Shown: positions 29,123 to 38,546 of the stretch, piece after piece
How the letters are laid out: each line of letters starts with the position of its first letter
How positions within the stretch are numbered: position 1 is the first letter of the stretch
Assembly: GCA_900168235.1 (NCBI GenBank)
Contig: FUZG01000015.1
Coordinates: 45,534-109,533 of the forward strand
Length of the DNA stretch: 64,000 nucleotides
Direction: 5' to 3'
From: Lachnospiraceae bacterium
GTDB taxonomy: Bacteria > Bacillota > Clostridia > Lachnospirales > Lachnospiraceae
The notes under the pieces: model-generated
The model's input: the letters and a program-made list of their open reading frames with translations, nothing else
Database searches by the model: none
Told to the model about the DNA's origin: nothing
Program-made: the position numbers and the translations under genes

Positions 29123-30513
29123 GATTCCTGCCTTTCTATTGCCCTCGCTCTGCACATTTCCGTAAATCTCTCTGCAAACTTAGGCTCAGAGTGATAAAAA
29201 AGATGCGGATAACCGCAGATCGTATTTTTTATTCTCTGCATACATTCCCACTCACGCTTACCTGACGGCTTAACAGCTCTCATGCATGAGCCGTTGTCCG
29301 TGCTGTCCCAGTAATGAAATTCATGGGCTTTTATGCTTTCCTCTGTCTGAAGCAGTGTGTCCTCTCCCTTCGGAAAAAGCGTGATATACCCGAACCTCAC
29401 CAGTCTGTCGCGCTTAACACATGTCTGCCCTCTTAAAAATCCCACCATCTCGTAAGATTTCTGCTCTGCGTCTTCCATCCATTCATGGAGATACATAAAT
29501 CCGCCGCACTCAGCAAGGCACGGGAGACCTGCGTCGAGCTTTTCCCTGATATCAGTGAGCATCGACCTGTTTTCACTTAACTGCTTTCCATAAAGCTCAG
29601 GATATCCGCCGCCAAGCAGGAGTCCGTCGATATTTTCAGGAAGATTGCTGTCACTTAACGGGCTAAATGGTATCAGCTCGCATCCGTACTCCCGAAGGAG
29701 TTCAAGGTTATCTTCATAATAAAATGAAAACGCTTCATCCTCTGCAACTGCTATACGTAGCTTTTTAGAATCTGCACCTATACAAAAATTTGTTTTTATC
29801 TCTTCGTACTCAATAGACTCAGCTTCACCTGCGATGCCGATAATACGATCGATATCCAGACACTTTTCCGCAAGCTCTCCGAGTTTTTCTATTTTTTCAC
29901 CGATATCCTCTATGACATCCGGTGTCATGAGTCCCAGATAACGGCTCTCGACTGCTGTGTCAGGACTTGGGGGCAAGTATCCCAAAGGCGCGATACCAAG
30001 CTCCGCCTCGATCACAGGCGCAAAGCTCCTGTAGGTCATTTCCGATACCTGATTCAGTATGACACCTCGGATGTTGCTGTCAGCCCTGAAATCTATGATG
30101 CCTTTTAGGAAAGCAATAAGGGTCATCGCCATTCCTTTGGCATTTACAACGAGGATCACCGGGGCTTTCAGATTTTTAGAAACCTCATACGTAGATGCAT
30201 CCGTCCTGTCAAATCCCAGACCATCATAGTAACCCATCACGCCTTCGATGATATTTATGTCATATCCGGAGGCATGACGGGCATAGAGTCCCCGCATCAT
30301 TTTTTCATCCTCAAAAAAGGGGTCGAGATTCACTGACGGAACCCCGATTACCCTTTTATGAAACATGGGATCGATATAATCCGGCCCGCATTTGCAGGAT
30401 GATACACGGATATTTCTGTTTTTCAGCGCCTTTAATAACCCGCAGGTAACAGTGGTCTTTCCGCTTCCACTGGCGCAGGCGCTTATCAGGATTCTGGAAT
30501 TATTTAATATCAT
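29119..30513 (-). CDS. cbiA: Cobyrinate a,c-diamide synthase
   Basis: Amidates the a and c side chains of cobyrinate using glutamine and ATP. 464 residues. N-terminal ATPase domain with ISACASGSGKTTVTCGLL, CKCGPDYIDPMFH and MGYYDGLG. C-terminal glutamine amidotransferase domain with LLLGGGYPELYG and LPCLAECGGFMYL, which contains the nucleophile Cys. It overlaps both neighbours by four bases (ATGA junctions), so it sits in a tightly coupled part of the operon. Confidence 0.96.
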   Translation of the reverse strand: MILNNSRILISACASGSGKTTVTCGLLKALKNRNIRVSSCKCGPDYIDPMFHKRVIGVPSVNLDPFFEDEKMMRGLYARHASGYDINIIEGVMGYYDGLGFDRTDASTYEVSKNLKAPVILVVNAKGMAMTLIAFLKGIIDFRADSNIRGVILNQVSEMTYRSFAPVIEAELGIAPLGYLPPSPDTAVESRYLGLMTPDVIEDIGEKIEKLGELAEKCLDIDRIIGIAGEAESIEYEEIKTNFCIGADSKKLRIAVAEDEAFSFYYEDNLELLREYGCELIPFSPLSDSNLPENIDGLLLGGGYPELYGKQLSENRSMLTDIREKLDAGLPCLAECGGFMYLHEWMEDAEQKSYEMVGFLRGQTCVKRDRLVRFGYITLFPKGEDTLLQTEESIKAHEFHYWDSTDNGSCMRAVKPSGKREWECMQRIKNTICGYPHLFYHSEPKFAERFTEMCRARAIERQES

Positions 30514-31736
30514 TTACTCTGCTTTTTCCCGGGTTCCAGTGCAACGATATACACAGGGTTCTGCCCCATCATCATCTGATAGCCTGAAACCTCACGGCCT
30601 TTTGCGATGGAGATGCTCGTAATGTCCGCATCCCACTCTTTTTTCCTGATGATCTCTGACACTTCTCCGATGGTGTTCAGCGCCGCCGCATTGATGACTA
30701 TGCGGATGTCAGGATTTACTTCTAATAGATAATCAATGATCTTTTCCATATTTCCGCCGCTTCCGCCGATAAATGCGTGGGTCGGAACAGGAAGTTTCTT
30801 AAGGACTAAGGGTGCTTTTCCCTCTATGGGACTTACGTTATCCGCCGCAAACTTCCTGATATTTTTATTTATGAGCTCGATCGCTTCCGTCTTTCGCTCA
30901 ATAGCATAAACTCTTCCGTCTATCAGCTTTTTTGAAGCCTCGATCGATATAGAACCCGTTCCTGCTCCGATATCAAAAAGCACAGAATCCGGCTTCAGCT
31001 TTAGCTTTGCTATGCTTATGGTCCGCACATCGCTCTTTGTCATAGGTGTCTTTGTACGGATAAAATCATCGTCGTCTATTCCATACAGCGAGTCATCGGA
31101 AGCCTTCGGATTTTCGATCAGGATCACGTAAAGCGGGTCGATATTCGGAAGAGGCTTTTCCTCATCGGGGACTATCTCAAACACCGATTCATCGGGATAT
31201 GTGAGCTTCTGACCCACATGGATCTTTACATGCCCCATGCCATAAATAAGAAGCTTCTCTATCAGGTCTGAAAGCTGTTCCCTTCCGTACATCAGCGCAA
31301 AGACCTTCGGATAACGCTCCACATATCCTATGAGGTTTGCTTCCCTTCCGTGTGCGCTCACGAGCTTCACATCATCCCATGACGTATGGAGCTTTGCACA
31401 GAAACTCACCACAGAGGATATACCCGGAAGGACCGTAAACTCGGACTCTTTATAGAAAGATGCCTTCTCGATAGCTTTTATGAGCTTCTTTGCTCCGCTG
31501 TAGAAGCCCACGTCACCTGACATCAGGATCGACACTGTGCTTGAGCTGTCCTGTACCTGAAGCGCCTTAATTATCTCCTCTGCCTTGTAGTCATGATAGA
31601 TTTTCTTCCCTTCCTTAAAAGGGTCTATCATTCTGGCAGCACCGATCAGCACATCCGAATCACGGATCGCTTTTCCGGCTTCGATAGTTAAGGCTTCCGG
31701 ACTTCCCATGCCAATTCCAATAAGATAAATACGCAT
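30510..31736 (-). CDS. cbiET: CbiE-CbiT fusion: cobalt-precorrin-7 C5-methyltransferase / precorrin-6B C15-methyltransferase (decarboxylating)
   Basis: About 408 residues. Residues 1-205 form the CbiE tetrapyrrole methylase (IYLIGIGMGSPEALTIEA, LMSGDVGFYSGA, VLPGISSVVSFCA). From about 225 the CbiT Rossmann methyltransferase follows (LFDIGAGTGSISIEAS, VYAIERKTEAIELI, AFIGGSGGNMEKI). This is the same domain order as aerobic CobL. ATG 31736 is preferred over the in-frame GTG 31745. The SD-like AAGGGG precedes it. Uses SAM from MetK. Confidence 0.94.
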   Translation of the reverse strand: MRIYLIGIGMGSPEALTIEAGKAIRDSDVLIGAARMIDPFKEGKKIYHDYKAEEIIKALQVQDSSSTVSILMSGDVGFYSGAKKLIKAIEKASFYKESEFTVLPGISSVVSFCAKLHTSWDDVKLVSAHGREANLIGYVERYPKVFALMYGREQLSDLIEKLLIYGMGHVKIHVGQKLTYPDESVFEIVPDEEKPLPNIDPLYVILIENPKASDDSLYGIDDDDFIRTKTPMTKSDVRTISIAKLKLKPDSVLFDIGAGTGSISIEASKKLIDGRVYAIERKTEAIELINKNIRKFAADNVSPIEGKAPLVLKKLPVPTHAFIGGSGGNMEKIIDYLLEVNPDIRIVINAAALNTIGEVSEIIRKKEWDADITSISIAKGREVSGYQMMMGQNPVYIVALEPGKKQSK

Positions 31737-31775
31737 GCTCTCCACCCCTTATTAATTTTGTTAGTAGTTTCCCCT

Positions 31776-32876
31776 TTATCTAAAAGCTTGAACCAGTGCT
31801 TCTGCGTTTTCACTCATTCCCAGAAGACCGTGCTCATTTGAAAAAATAATAATACCTGTCTCTATATCATCCTGAAGTCTGTGGTTTACATAAAACATTG
31901 CCTTATCCACGATACGCTTCATTACAGGCTCAAGTATTCCCTCTTCTTTCAGTATCTTTATCGCATCATCTGTTGTGAGACATCCGAGGATACGCCGTAC
32001 CACAGTTATATCCTCTGTTTCAAATGACGCATTTGATGCGATTATCTCCATCCTGCCATCCGCATTGCGGCTGTGGGTGTTCATGATCCCTGCGGCGAGC
32101 TTTACAAACTTTCCGATATGACCTATCATGAGTATCTTTCTGAATCCCGCGCTTTTTGCGAAGTCCAGTGTTTCTCCCACAAAATTACTGCACCTCACCG
32201 CCCGATTCAGGTCGAGCCCCATATGCTCCCTCATGAAATCCAGCCCGTAATTTCCCGGAGCGATCATGAGCTTTTCGCCCTCATTCGCTTTCTTTACGCC
32301 AATTTCTACTTTTATGGTGTCGATAAGCGCCTGCTCACTCATGGGTTCCACGATTCCCGTAGTTCCGAGAATTGAAATTCCTCCCACTATTCCGAGACGG
32401 GGATTAAAGGTCTTCTGTGCAATTTTTTCCCCATCAGGAACACTGATGACGATGCTCGCACCTCCGTCGAAACCATACTCTTCGATCATTTCCTGTGCAG
32501 CATCACGTATCATCTGTCTCGGCACTTTATTTATCGCGGCTTCGCCTATTTCCTGCCACAGTCCCGGTTTTGTGACCCGTCCGACGCCCTTTCCGCCATC
32601 GAGCTCTATCCCGGGTTCTTTTCTTAATTTTACCGCAGAAAATATAAGTGTTCCATCCGTTACATCAGGATCGTCCCCTGCATCTTTCCGAACCGCGCAG
32701 GACGCACTTTTTTCCTGAAACTCCGCTTCTTCTATTCCTGTAGTTATCAGCACGCCCTTCGGCGTCATGACACTTTCTTTTTCAACAATTTTTTGCTCAA
32801 AGATCATCCGAAGCGCCGCTTTTGACGCAATCGCCGCACATGTTCCGGTGGTATATCCGCTTCTAAGCTCTGCCAT
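31776..32876 (-). CDS. cbiD: Cobalt-precorrin-5B C1-methyltransferase
   Basis: Anaerobic-route-specific methyltransferase, and a strong marker that the pathway here is the early-cobalt-insertion route. 366 residues starting with LRSGYTTGTCAAIASKAA, the CbiD signature. Also seen: IVGGISILGTTGIVEPMS, IAPGNYGLDF and GHIGKFVKLAAGIMNTHS. It lies 12 bases downstream of cbiC and 40 upstream of cbiET. Confidence 0.96.
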   Translation of the reverse strand: MAELRSGYTTGTCAAIASKAALRMIFEQKIVEKESVMTPKGVLITTGIEEAEFQEKSASCAVRKDAGDDPDVTDGTLIFSAVKLRKEPGIELDGGKGVGRVTKPGLWQEIGEAAINKVPRQMIRDAAQEMIEEYGFDGGASIVISVPDGEKIAQKTFNPRLGIVGGISILGTTGIVEPMSEQALIDTIKVEIGVKKANEGEKLMIAPGNYGLDFMREHMGLDLNRAVRCSNFVGETLDFAKSAGFRKILMIGHIGKFVKLAAGIMNTHSRNADGRMEIIASNASFETEDITVVRRILGCLTTDDAIKILKEEGILEPVMKRIVDKAMFYVNHRLQDDIETGIIIFSNEHGLLGMSENAEALVQAFR

Positions 32877-32888
32877 ACGGCAAGCCTC

Positions 32889-33518
32889 CTAACGTCTGAG
32901 TTTATAGAGGAGCGCATTGCATATCGCTGCAGCGACATTACTGCCTCCCTTATTTCCCCTCGCCACGATATGTGGTATGTCACTTTCTATTATAAGTTCT
33001 TTTGACTCAACCACATTTACAAATCCAACGGGAACTCCTATCACCAGCGAAGGCTTGAGCTTCCCTTCCTGCACCAGCTCATGGATACGGATGAGAGCTG
33101 TGGGCGCATTTCCTATGGCAAATATCACTTCACCCTTATTTTTACATGCTTTTTCCATGCTGACTATGGCACGTGTCACGCCGCGCTTCTTCGCTTCCTC
33201 CGCCACGTCTTCGTCCGACATGTAGCAGACTGCTTCGCCGCCAAAGCTCGACAGAATCTTTTTATTTATGCCTGACCACGCCATCTGGGTGTCCGTAACA
33301 ATGGTCGCGCCGTTCTTTATGGCGTCCAGCGCTTTCCCGACTGCATTTTCCGAGAAAACCAGATTGTCTGCGTAGTCAAAGTCCGCTGATGTATGTATGA
33401 CCCTTTTCACGATATCGTCTTTGTCCGGTCCGAAGGTACGTCCGTTAAGGCGCTCTGTTATTATCTCAAAGCTTCTTTTTTCGATATCCATGGGTTTAAT
33501 TATCTTTATTTCAGGCAT
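32889..33518 (-). CDS. cbiC: Cobalt-precorrin-8 methylmutase
   Basis: Moves the C11 methyl group to C12, giving cobyrinic acid. 209 residues. Matches are PMDIEKRSFEII at the N-terminus, RVIHTSADFDYADNL with the catalytic His, GATIVTDTQMAWSGI, IGNAPTAL and IGVPVGFVNVVESKE. The start overlaps the cobA-hemD stop as TAATG. Confidence 0.96.
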   Translation of the reverse strand: MPEIKIIKPMDIEKRSFEIITERLNGRTFGPDKDDIVKRVIHTSADFDYADNLVFSENAVGKALDAIKNGATIVTDTQMAWSGINKKILSSFGGEAVCYMSDEDVAEEAKKRGVTRAIVSMEKACKNKGEVIFAIGNAPTALIRIHELVQEGKLKPSLVIGVPVGFVNVVESKELIIESDIPHIVARGNKGGSNVAAAICNALLYKLRR

Positions 33519-35029
33519 TAATTTCCTCTTTTCCCTGCGTCATCCACGATGCACTGAACCAGCGAATCCACAGTCGCTTCACCCGCTGTAATTGTCTTCA
33601 TGCCGTGCTTTTCCGCGCACTGTCTGGTCTTTTCGCCGATGCAGACCGCAGTAAATCTGCCTGTTGTGCAGTCTGTGACCGCAGAAAATGCTATCACAGT
33701 GGATGCCGACGTAAATGTCACGTAATCAATCTGACTGCTGTTCACTAAGGATGTTATTTTTTCGCCGTCTTCTTCATTAAGACTGTAAACTGTCTCATAA
33801 ACACCGAGATCATTATAGGAAAGTCCTGCTTTTTCAAGCTCTGCCGTAATCTCAGGAGCGCCTTTTACAGCCCTTAAAAGAAGGACTTTTTCATTCGGCT
33901 CTGCCTTTTCTGCCAGCATTTCTCCGAGATTTTTTCCTGTATAGGTTTCAGGCATGAGATCCGCGTAGATTCCGTACTGCTCCAGCTCTTCACCCGTTGC
34001 TTTTCCGATAACTGCTATCTTTCTGCCGGACAAAGCTCTCGCATCGAGCCTGCTCTCCCTGAATTTATCAAAAACAGCCTTAACTCCTGCGGGACTTGTA
34101 AACACGATCCAGTCATGACTGCCGATCTCCTGAAGTATCTTCAGCATCATTTCATTATCAACGAGGCTCACGGTTTTGATGCACGGACACTGCACCACAG
34201 ATGCACCGAGAGCACTCAGCTTTTCACTGACAGTTCCCTGACGCTCCTTCGGTCTTGTGACGATGACTTTACGCCCCTTTAGCGGCAGATTTGTAAACCA
34301 GTCAAATCTTTCATTAAGGGTGCATACTTCTCCCACAATGATGATGGCAGGGCTCTTTATCTCCGCCTTTTCTGCCTTATCAACGATCGTTCCGATAGTC
34401 GCAGTGACCTTTCTCTGCTCAGGTCTCGTACCGTTTTCGATCACAGCACAGGGCATGTCGGGGTTCATTCCGTATTCCATTAGCCCTTCCATGATCTGGG
34501 GCATATTTGCGACACCCATGAGGAATACCAGAGTTCCGCCGCACTTTACACAGCTCTCAAAATCTATCTTTATGGGTTCATTTTTCTTCTGATGACCTGT
34601 TATGATGTGCACCGATGACACAAAATCCCTGTGGGTCACGGGGATTCCCGCATAAGCCGGGACCGAAAGAGCTGAAGTGATTCCGGGTATCACTTCAAAT
34701 GGGATATTTTTCTCAGCTAAAAGCTCCAGTTCTTCACCGCCCCGTCCGAATAAAAAGCAGTCTCCGCCCTTTAAGCGTACGGTGTTTTTACCTTCCAGAG
34801 CTTTTTCTGCAAGGATCTCATTTATTCGTTCCTGCGATACTTTGTGGTTTGAGCTTTCCTTTCCCACATCGATCATTTCCGCATTTTTCGGAATGAGAGA
34901 CAGCACATCCTCTCCCACGAGCCTGTCGTATACCACGACTTCTGCTTCCAAAAGTGCCTTTTGTCCTTTGATGGTTAGAAGTCCCGCATCTCCGGGGCCT
35001 GCTCCGATAAGAGTCACTTTTCCTGTCAT
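33518..35029 (-). CDS. cobA-hemD: Uroporphyrinogen-III C-methyltransferase / uroporphyrinogen-III synthase fusion
   Basis: 503 residues in two parts. Residues 1-245 are the SAM-dependent methylase that makes precorrin-2: TLIGAGPGDAGLLTIKG, VVYDRLVG, RLKGGDCFLFGRGGEE, VIPGITSALSVPAYAGIPVTHR. Residues 250-503 are a HemD-type synthase that closes and inverts ring D: KVIVTRPKERQGTVSEKL, WIVFTSPAGVKAVF, YVTFTSASTVIAFS. This fusion is frequent in Clostridia. It acts directly after HemC, encoded 47 bases upstream. Confidence 0.96.
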   Translation of the reverse strand: MTGKVTLIGAGPGDAGLLTIKGQKALLEAEVVVYDRLVGEDVLSLIPKNAEMIDVGKESSNHKVSQERINEILAEKALEGKNTVRLKGGDCFLFGRGGEELELLAEKNIPFEVIPGITSALSVPAYAGIPVTHRDFVSSVHIITGHQKKNEPIKIDFESCVKCGGTLVFLMGVANMPQIMEGLMEYGMNPDMPCAVIENGTRPEQRKVTATIGTIVDKAEKAEIKSPAIIIVGEVCTLNERFDWFTNLPLKGRKVIVTRPKERQGTVSEKLSALGASVVQCPCIKTVSLVDNEMMLKILQEIGSHDWIVFTSPAGVKAVFDKFRESRLDARALSGRKIAVIGKATGEELEQYGIYADLMPETYTGKNLGEMLAEKAEPNEKVLLLRAVKGAPEITAELEKAGLSYNDLGVYETVYSLNEEDGEKITSLVNSSQIDYVTFTSASTVIAFSAVTDCTTGRFTAVCIGEKTRQCAEKHGMKTITAGEATVDSLVQCIVDDAGKRGN

Positions 35030-35076
35030 GTCTCTCTCCTTTTTATATCCGAATATTGGTTACTGAGTGCTTATTA

Positions 35077-35946
35077 TCAGCATTTAATGCTTCTTGCAAG
35101 CTTCTGTCCGAGCTCCATATGCTCTGAAACACTTCCGCTTATTTTTTCTATTCTTTCCTCTCCGTCTGGGTTTACATAAAATCCCGTGATCGTGATCTCA
35201 TCACCATGAAGCTCCGCGTGAGCTGCGATAGGCGATGAACATCCGCCGTCAAGCTCAGTTACAAAGGCTCTCTCTGCCTCTGCCCTGATCCTTGATTCAC
35301 GGTCATCTATGAACTTTGTAAAATCAAACTCTTCTCCGGCGCGCGCCTGTACTGCGATGACACCCTGTCCCGCTGCCGGTATGATCTCATCCGCTGTAAA
35401 TACGCGGCTGATCCGGTCCTGAAGTCCGAGTCTTGTGAGCCCGGCTCTTGCGAGTATCAGCGCACCGAACTCTCCGCGGTCCAGCTTTTCAAGCCTTGTG
35501 ATCACGTTTCCCCTTACAGGCTTTATCTCAGCTTCCGGGAAAAGCTTCCTGAACTGGAGATTGCGCCTTAAGCTCGATGATCCCACAGGCTTTGAAAGAT
35601 CCAGCGTATCGACGCCCTTCGGGAGCACCAGCACATCATTTGGATATTCGCACTTTGTATAAGCGATGATGGGGAGCCCCGGACTCAGTTCCATGGGCAC
35701 ATCCTTTAAGGAGTGTACAGTTATGTCAACCTCTTTATCTAAAAGCGCACGGTCAAGTTCCTTTACAAAAAGTCCCTTTCCGCCTACTTTATCAAGGGTC
35801 CTGTCCAAAATTTTGTCACCTGTGGTTTTCAGTGCGACGAGCTCTATCTCTATGTCAGGACAGTTTTTCCTGATCATATCAATAACGAGTTCACTCTGTA
35901 TCACGGCAAGCTTACTCTCCCTGCTGCCAACTCTCAATTTCTTCAC
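35077..35946 (-). CDS. hemC: Hydroxymethylbilane synthase (porphobilinogen deaminase)
   Basis: Polymerises four porphobilinogens to the linear tetrapyrrole. About 289 residues. N-terminal LRVGSRESKLAVIQSE, TVHSLKDVPMEL and PVRGNVITRLEKLDRGEF. The dipyrromethane cofactor Cys is in LDGGCSSPIAAHAEL. The frame opens at TTG 35964, but GTG 35946, eight bases after GGAGAA, gives the standard N-terminus and is preferred. Confidence 0.94.
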   Translation of the reverse strand: MKKLRVGSRESKLAVIQSELVIDMIRKNCPDIEIELVALKTTGDKILDRTLDKVGGKGLFVKELDRALLDKEVDITVHSLKDVPMELSPGLPIIAYTKCEYPNDVLVLPKGVDTLDLSKPVGSSSLRRNLQFRKLFPEAEIKPVRGNVITRLEKLDRGEFGALILARAGLTRLGLQDRISRVFTADEIIPAAGQGVIAVQARAGEEFDFTKFIDDRESRIRAEAERAFVTELDGGCSSPIAAHAELHGDEITITGFYVNPDGEERIEKISGSVSEHMELGQKLARSIKC

Positions 35947-35988
35947 TTTATATTCTCCGTCCAAGCCATGCCATGGCGCAACTGCGCT

Positions 35989-36723
35989 TTACTGTACTTC
36001 TCTGTATCCTCTGGGTGTTACGATCCTGCCGTTTATCACCTGTGTCTGACTGTTTCCGATAAAAACCGTGGTGAACATGTCTACTTCCACATCAGCAAGT
36101 TCCTTAAGCGTGCAGATATGCTTTTCCTCACCGTCACGGCCTATGTTTTTCACGTATCCGCAGGGTGTTTCCGGTGCCTTGTGCTGCATCATGATATTGC
36201 ATGCTTTATTCAGGTAATCCGCTCTTTTTTTGCTGGACGGATTATAGAGACATATCACAAAATCCGCTTCTGATGCGAGGCTGAGCCTCTTCTCAATCTT
36301 TTCCCAAGGTGTCAGAAGGTCGCTCAGGCTGATAACCGCAAAGTCATGGATAAGGGGTGCTCCCAGAACCGACGCCCCGCTGCAGCATGCAGAGATTCCT
36401 GACACCACTTCGATCTCAATCTCAGGGTGATCCTTACAGACTTCGCACACGATACCCGCCATTCCGTAAACGCCTGCATCTCCGCTGCAAACCATGGCTG
36501 TAGTCTTGCCCTCAAGGGCATACTCCATGGCTTTTCTGCAGCGCTCCACTTCCTGCTTCATGTTGGAGATATAGATTTCCTTATCTCCGATAAGATCGCG
36601 GATGAGCTCCACATATACCTTGTATCCTGTGATGACCTGACTCTCATTTATCGCATCGAGCGCCCGCCCTGTCATCTGATCCCGCCCGCCGGGACCGAGT
36701 CCTACTACAAAAATCTTTTTCAT
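35989..36723 (-). CDS. cbiH: Cobalt-precorrin-3 C17-methyltransferase
   Basis: Ring-contracting methyltransferase of the anaerobic route. 244 residues of the tetrapyrrole methylase fold: IFVVGLGPGGRDQMTGRA, CSGDAGVYGMAGIVCE, VVSGISACCSGASVLGAPL, ICLYNPSSKKRADYL. ATG 36723 follows AGGTGAG and lies four bases after the cbiG stop; an in-frame start seven codons upstream would overlap cbiG. It lacks the C-terminal Fe-S extension found in some CobJ/CbiH proteins. Confidence 0.94.
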   Translation of the reverse strand: MKKIFVVGLGPGGRDQMTGRALDAINESQVITGYKVYVELIRDLIGDKEIYISNMKQEVERCRKAMEYALEGKTTAMVCSGDAGVYGMAGIVCEVCKDHPEIEIEVVSGISACCSGASVLGAPLIHDFAVISLSDLLTPWEKIEKRLSLASEADFVICLYNPSSKKRADYLNKACNIMMQHKAPETPCGYVKNIGRDGEEKHICTLKELADVEVDMFTTVFIGNSQTQVINGRIVTPRGYREVQ

Positions 36724-36727
36724 TATC

Positions 36728-37768
36728 TCACCTGTATCTTGCAAGAGCTGCTGTCACAGCGTCTCCCTTTGTCTTATTTATGATGATCTCCGCGTCCTGT
36801 CCAGAACCGCGCTCCAGTGCACACTTTACTGCGCTCCGCTCGCACACATTGTCCGTTCCCGTGGTTTTCCTTACAAACTCAGACTCATCGAATGAAAATC
36901 TGTCCGGCAGAGCATTTAATTCCTCTGCACTGTAGATTTTTAACGGTACTTCAAGCTTCTCCGCGAGATCAATTATCGCGGTTTCGTCCTTTTTAATATC
37001 TATTGTAGCGATGTCTGATACTGCTTTCAGGCTGAGAGCATTTTCCTTAAAAATACGCTCTATGAGCTTTTCGAGGTTTCCGCTTTCCGCGCCTTTTCTG
37101 CTCCCGGCGCCTATCACGAGACACTTCGGTATGAGATGCAGTGTGTGACTCCATGTGTCCTTTATATATGGAGAAATGCTGATGCCTGCCTCTGCTTCCG
37201 TGTCACCATAAACCAGACCTGCGGGTATTTCCTCTCCATTAAAAATCTCACTTATGCCGTCATGCATATCGCTTTTGATGCCGACTTTTTCATGACGCAA
37301 AAGCGCCGATGAAACATAGCGTATCGCCTCAATGTTTTCGATGGCGTATCCATGCTTCACAGCCCATGTGTCCACCGCCCAGATATTATTTATGTCTGTT
37401 GCAGTCGTGATCACGGGCTCTGCGTGTATGAGCTCCGCCAGGCGGGATGCCAGCTCATTTGCACCGCCGATATGCCCTGAAAGGACAGGTATCACATAGC
37501 GCCCAAGTTCATCGCACACAATGACCGCCGGATCTTTATCCTTACGCTCTATAAAAGGGGCGATGGCTCTCACCGCGATGCCTGCCGCTCCGATAAAGAT
37601 AAGCGCATCCGCCGTTTTGAACTCCCGCGCGGTCCATTCTGCAAGGCCCTCCGTACGCGCGCCTTTAAGGCTCACTGATATATCCGCCTTACCTGTCAGC
37701 CGCTCCGCTATGGCTTTATTCAGTTTGTCTCCATTTTCCGTAAATGAGATCGTACTGATTTTTGTCAT
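36728..37768 (-). CDS. cbiG: Cobalt-precorrin-5A hydrolase
   Basis: Opens the delta-lactone of cobalt-precorrin-5A with loss of acetaldehyde. 346 residues. The central DALIFIGAAGIAVRAIAPFI, CDELGRYVIPVLSGHIGGANELA and ITTATDINNIWAVD match the CbiG N-terminal and mid regions. The C-terminal cbiG_C domain starts at about 215 (CLVIGAGSRKGAES) and includes IATIDIKKDETAI. Adjacent to cbiF and cbiH with 1- and 4-base gaps. Confidence 0.95.
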   Translation of the reverse strand: MTKISTISFTENGDKLNKAIAERLTGKADISVSLKGARTEGLAEWTAREFKTADALIFIGAAGIAVRAIAPFIERKDKDPAVIVCDELGRYVIPVLSGHIGGANELASRLAELIHAEPVITTATDINNIWAVDTWAVKHGYAIENIEAIRYVSSALLRHEKVGIKSDMHDGISEIFNGEEIPAGLVYGDTEAEAGISISPYIKDTWSHTLHLIPKCLVIGAGSRKGAESGNLEKLIERIFKENALSLKAVSDIATIDIKKDETAIIDLAEKLEVPLKIYSAEELNALPDRFSFDESEFVRKTTGTDNVCERSAVKCALERGSGQDAEIIINKTKGDAVTAALARYR

Positions 37769-37769
37769 T

Positions 37770-38531
37770 TTATTTTGTGTCCGTGCCTATTCTGAACTCA
37801 TGTGTAAATGCAGGATCGTAAAGCTTTGACCTTTCGTAACGGTCTCCAAGGAAATCACCGACTGTTATCAGCGCGGTCTTTGTGATCCCATTTTCTTTTG
37901 CACTCTGTTCAAGGTCTTTTACTGTGGTCCTTACTACTTTTTCATCAGGCCATGTCGCCTTGTAGACGATTGCTGCGGGAGTTTCCGGCGAGTATCCGCC
38001 ATCTATCAGGCGTTTCGACAATTCTCCCAGCATCCCTGTCGACAAAAATATGACCATGGTTGCATGATGAGCCGCAAAGGATTCGATACTTTCTTTTCCC
38101 GGTACACCTGTCCTTCCCGCCATCCTCGTTACTATGACGCTCTGGCTCACGTTCGGAAGGGTGTACTCTGCATTTAGAGCCGCAGCCGTTCCAAAAAGAG
38201 AGCTTACTCCGGGGCACACTTTATAGCTTATACCGTGCTCATCGAGGATATCCATCTGCTCTCTGATAGCGCCGTAGATCGCGGGGTCTCCGGTATGAAG
38301 ACGTACAACTTTTTTACCTTCTTTTTCTCCGCGGATCATGGTGCCTGTCACGTCTTCCAGCGTCATCGATGCGCTGTTATATATCTCGCACCCCTCTTTT
38401 GCATATTTCAAAAGGTCAGGATTTACCAGTGATCCTGCGTATATTATGATGTCAGCCTGTTCCAGAAGCTCTTTTCCACGGACTGTTATTAGATCCGCGG
38501 CTCCCGGTCCTGCTCCTACAAAATTGATCAT
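37770..38531 (-). CDS. cbiF: Cobalt-precorrin-4 C11-methyltransferase
   Basis: 253-residue tetrapyrrole methylase. INFVGAGPGAADLITVRG at the N-terminus, IIYAGSLVNPDLL, VVRLHTGDPAIYGAIREQ, VCPGVSSLFGTAAAL and VIVTRMAGRTGVP are the CbiF/CobM pattern. Follows hemA by 15 bases and precedes cbiG by one base. Confidence 0.96.
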   Translation of the reverse strand: MINFVGAGPGAADLITVRGKELLEQADIIIYAGSLVNPDLLKYAKEGCEIYNSASMTLEDVTGTMIRGEKEGKKVVRLHTGDPAIYGAIREQMDILDEHGISYKVCPGVSSLFGTAAALNAEYTLPNVSQSVIVTRMAGRTGVPGKESIESFAAHHATMVIFLSTGMLGELSKRLIDGGYSPETPAAIVYKATWPDEKVVRTTVKDLEQSAKENGITKTALITVGDFLGDRYERSKLYDPAFTHEFRIGTDTK

Positions 38532-38546
38532 TTTTAATCGACTCCT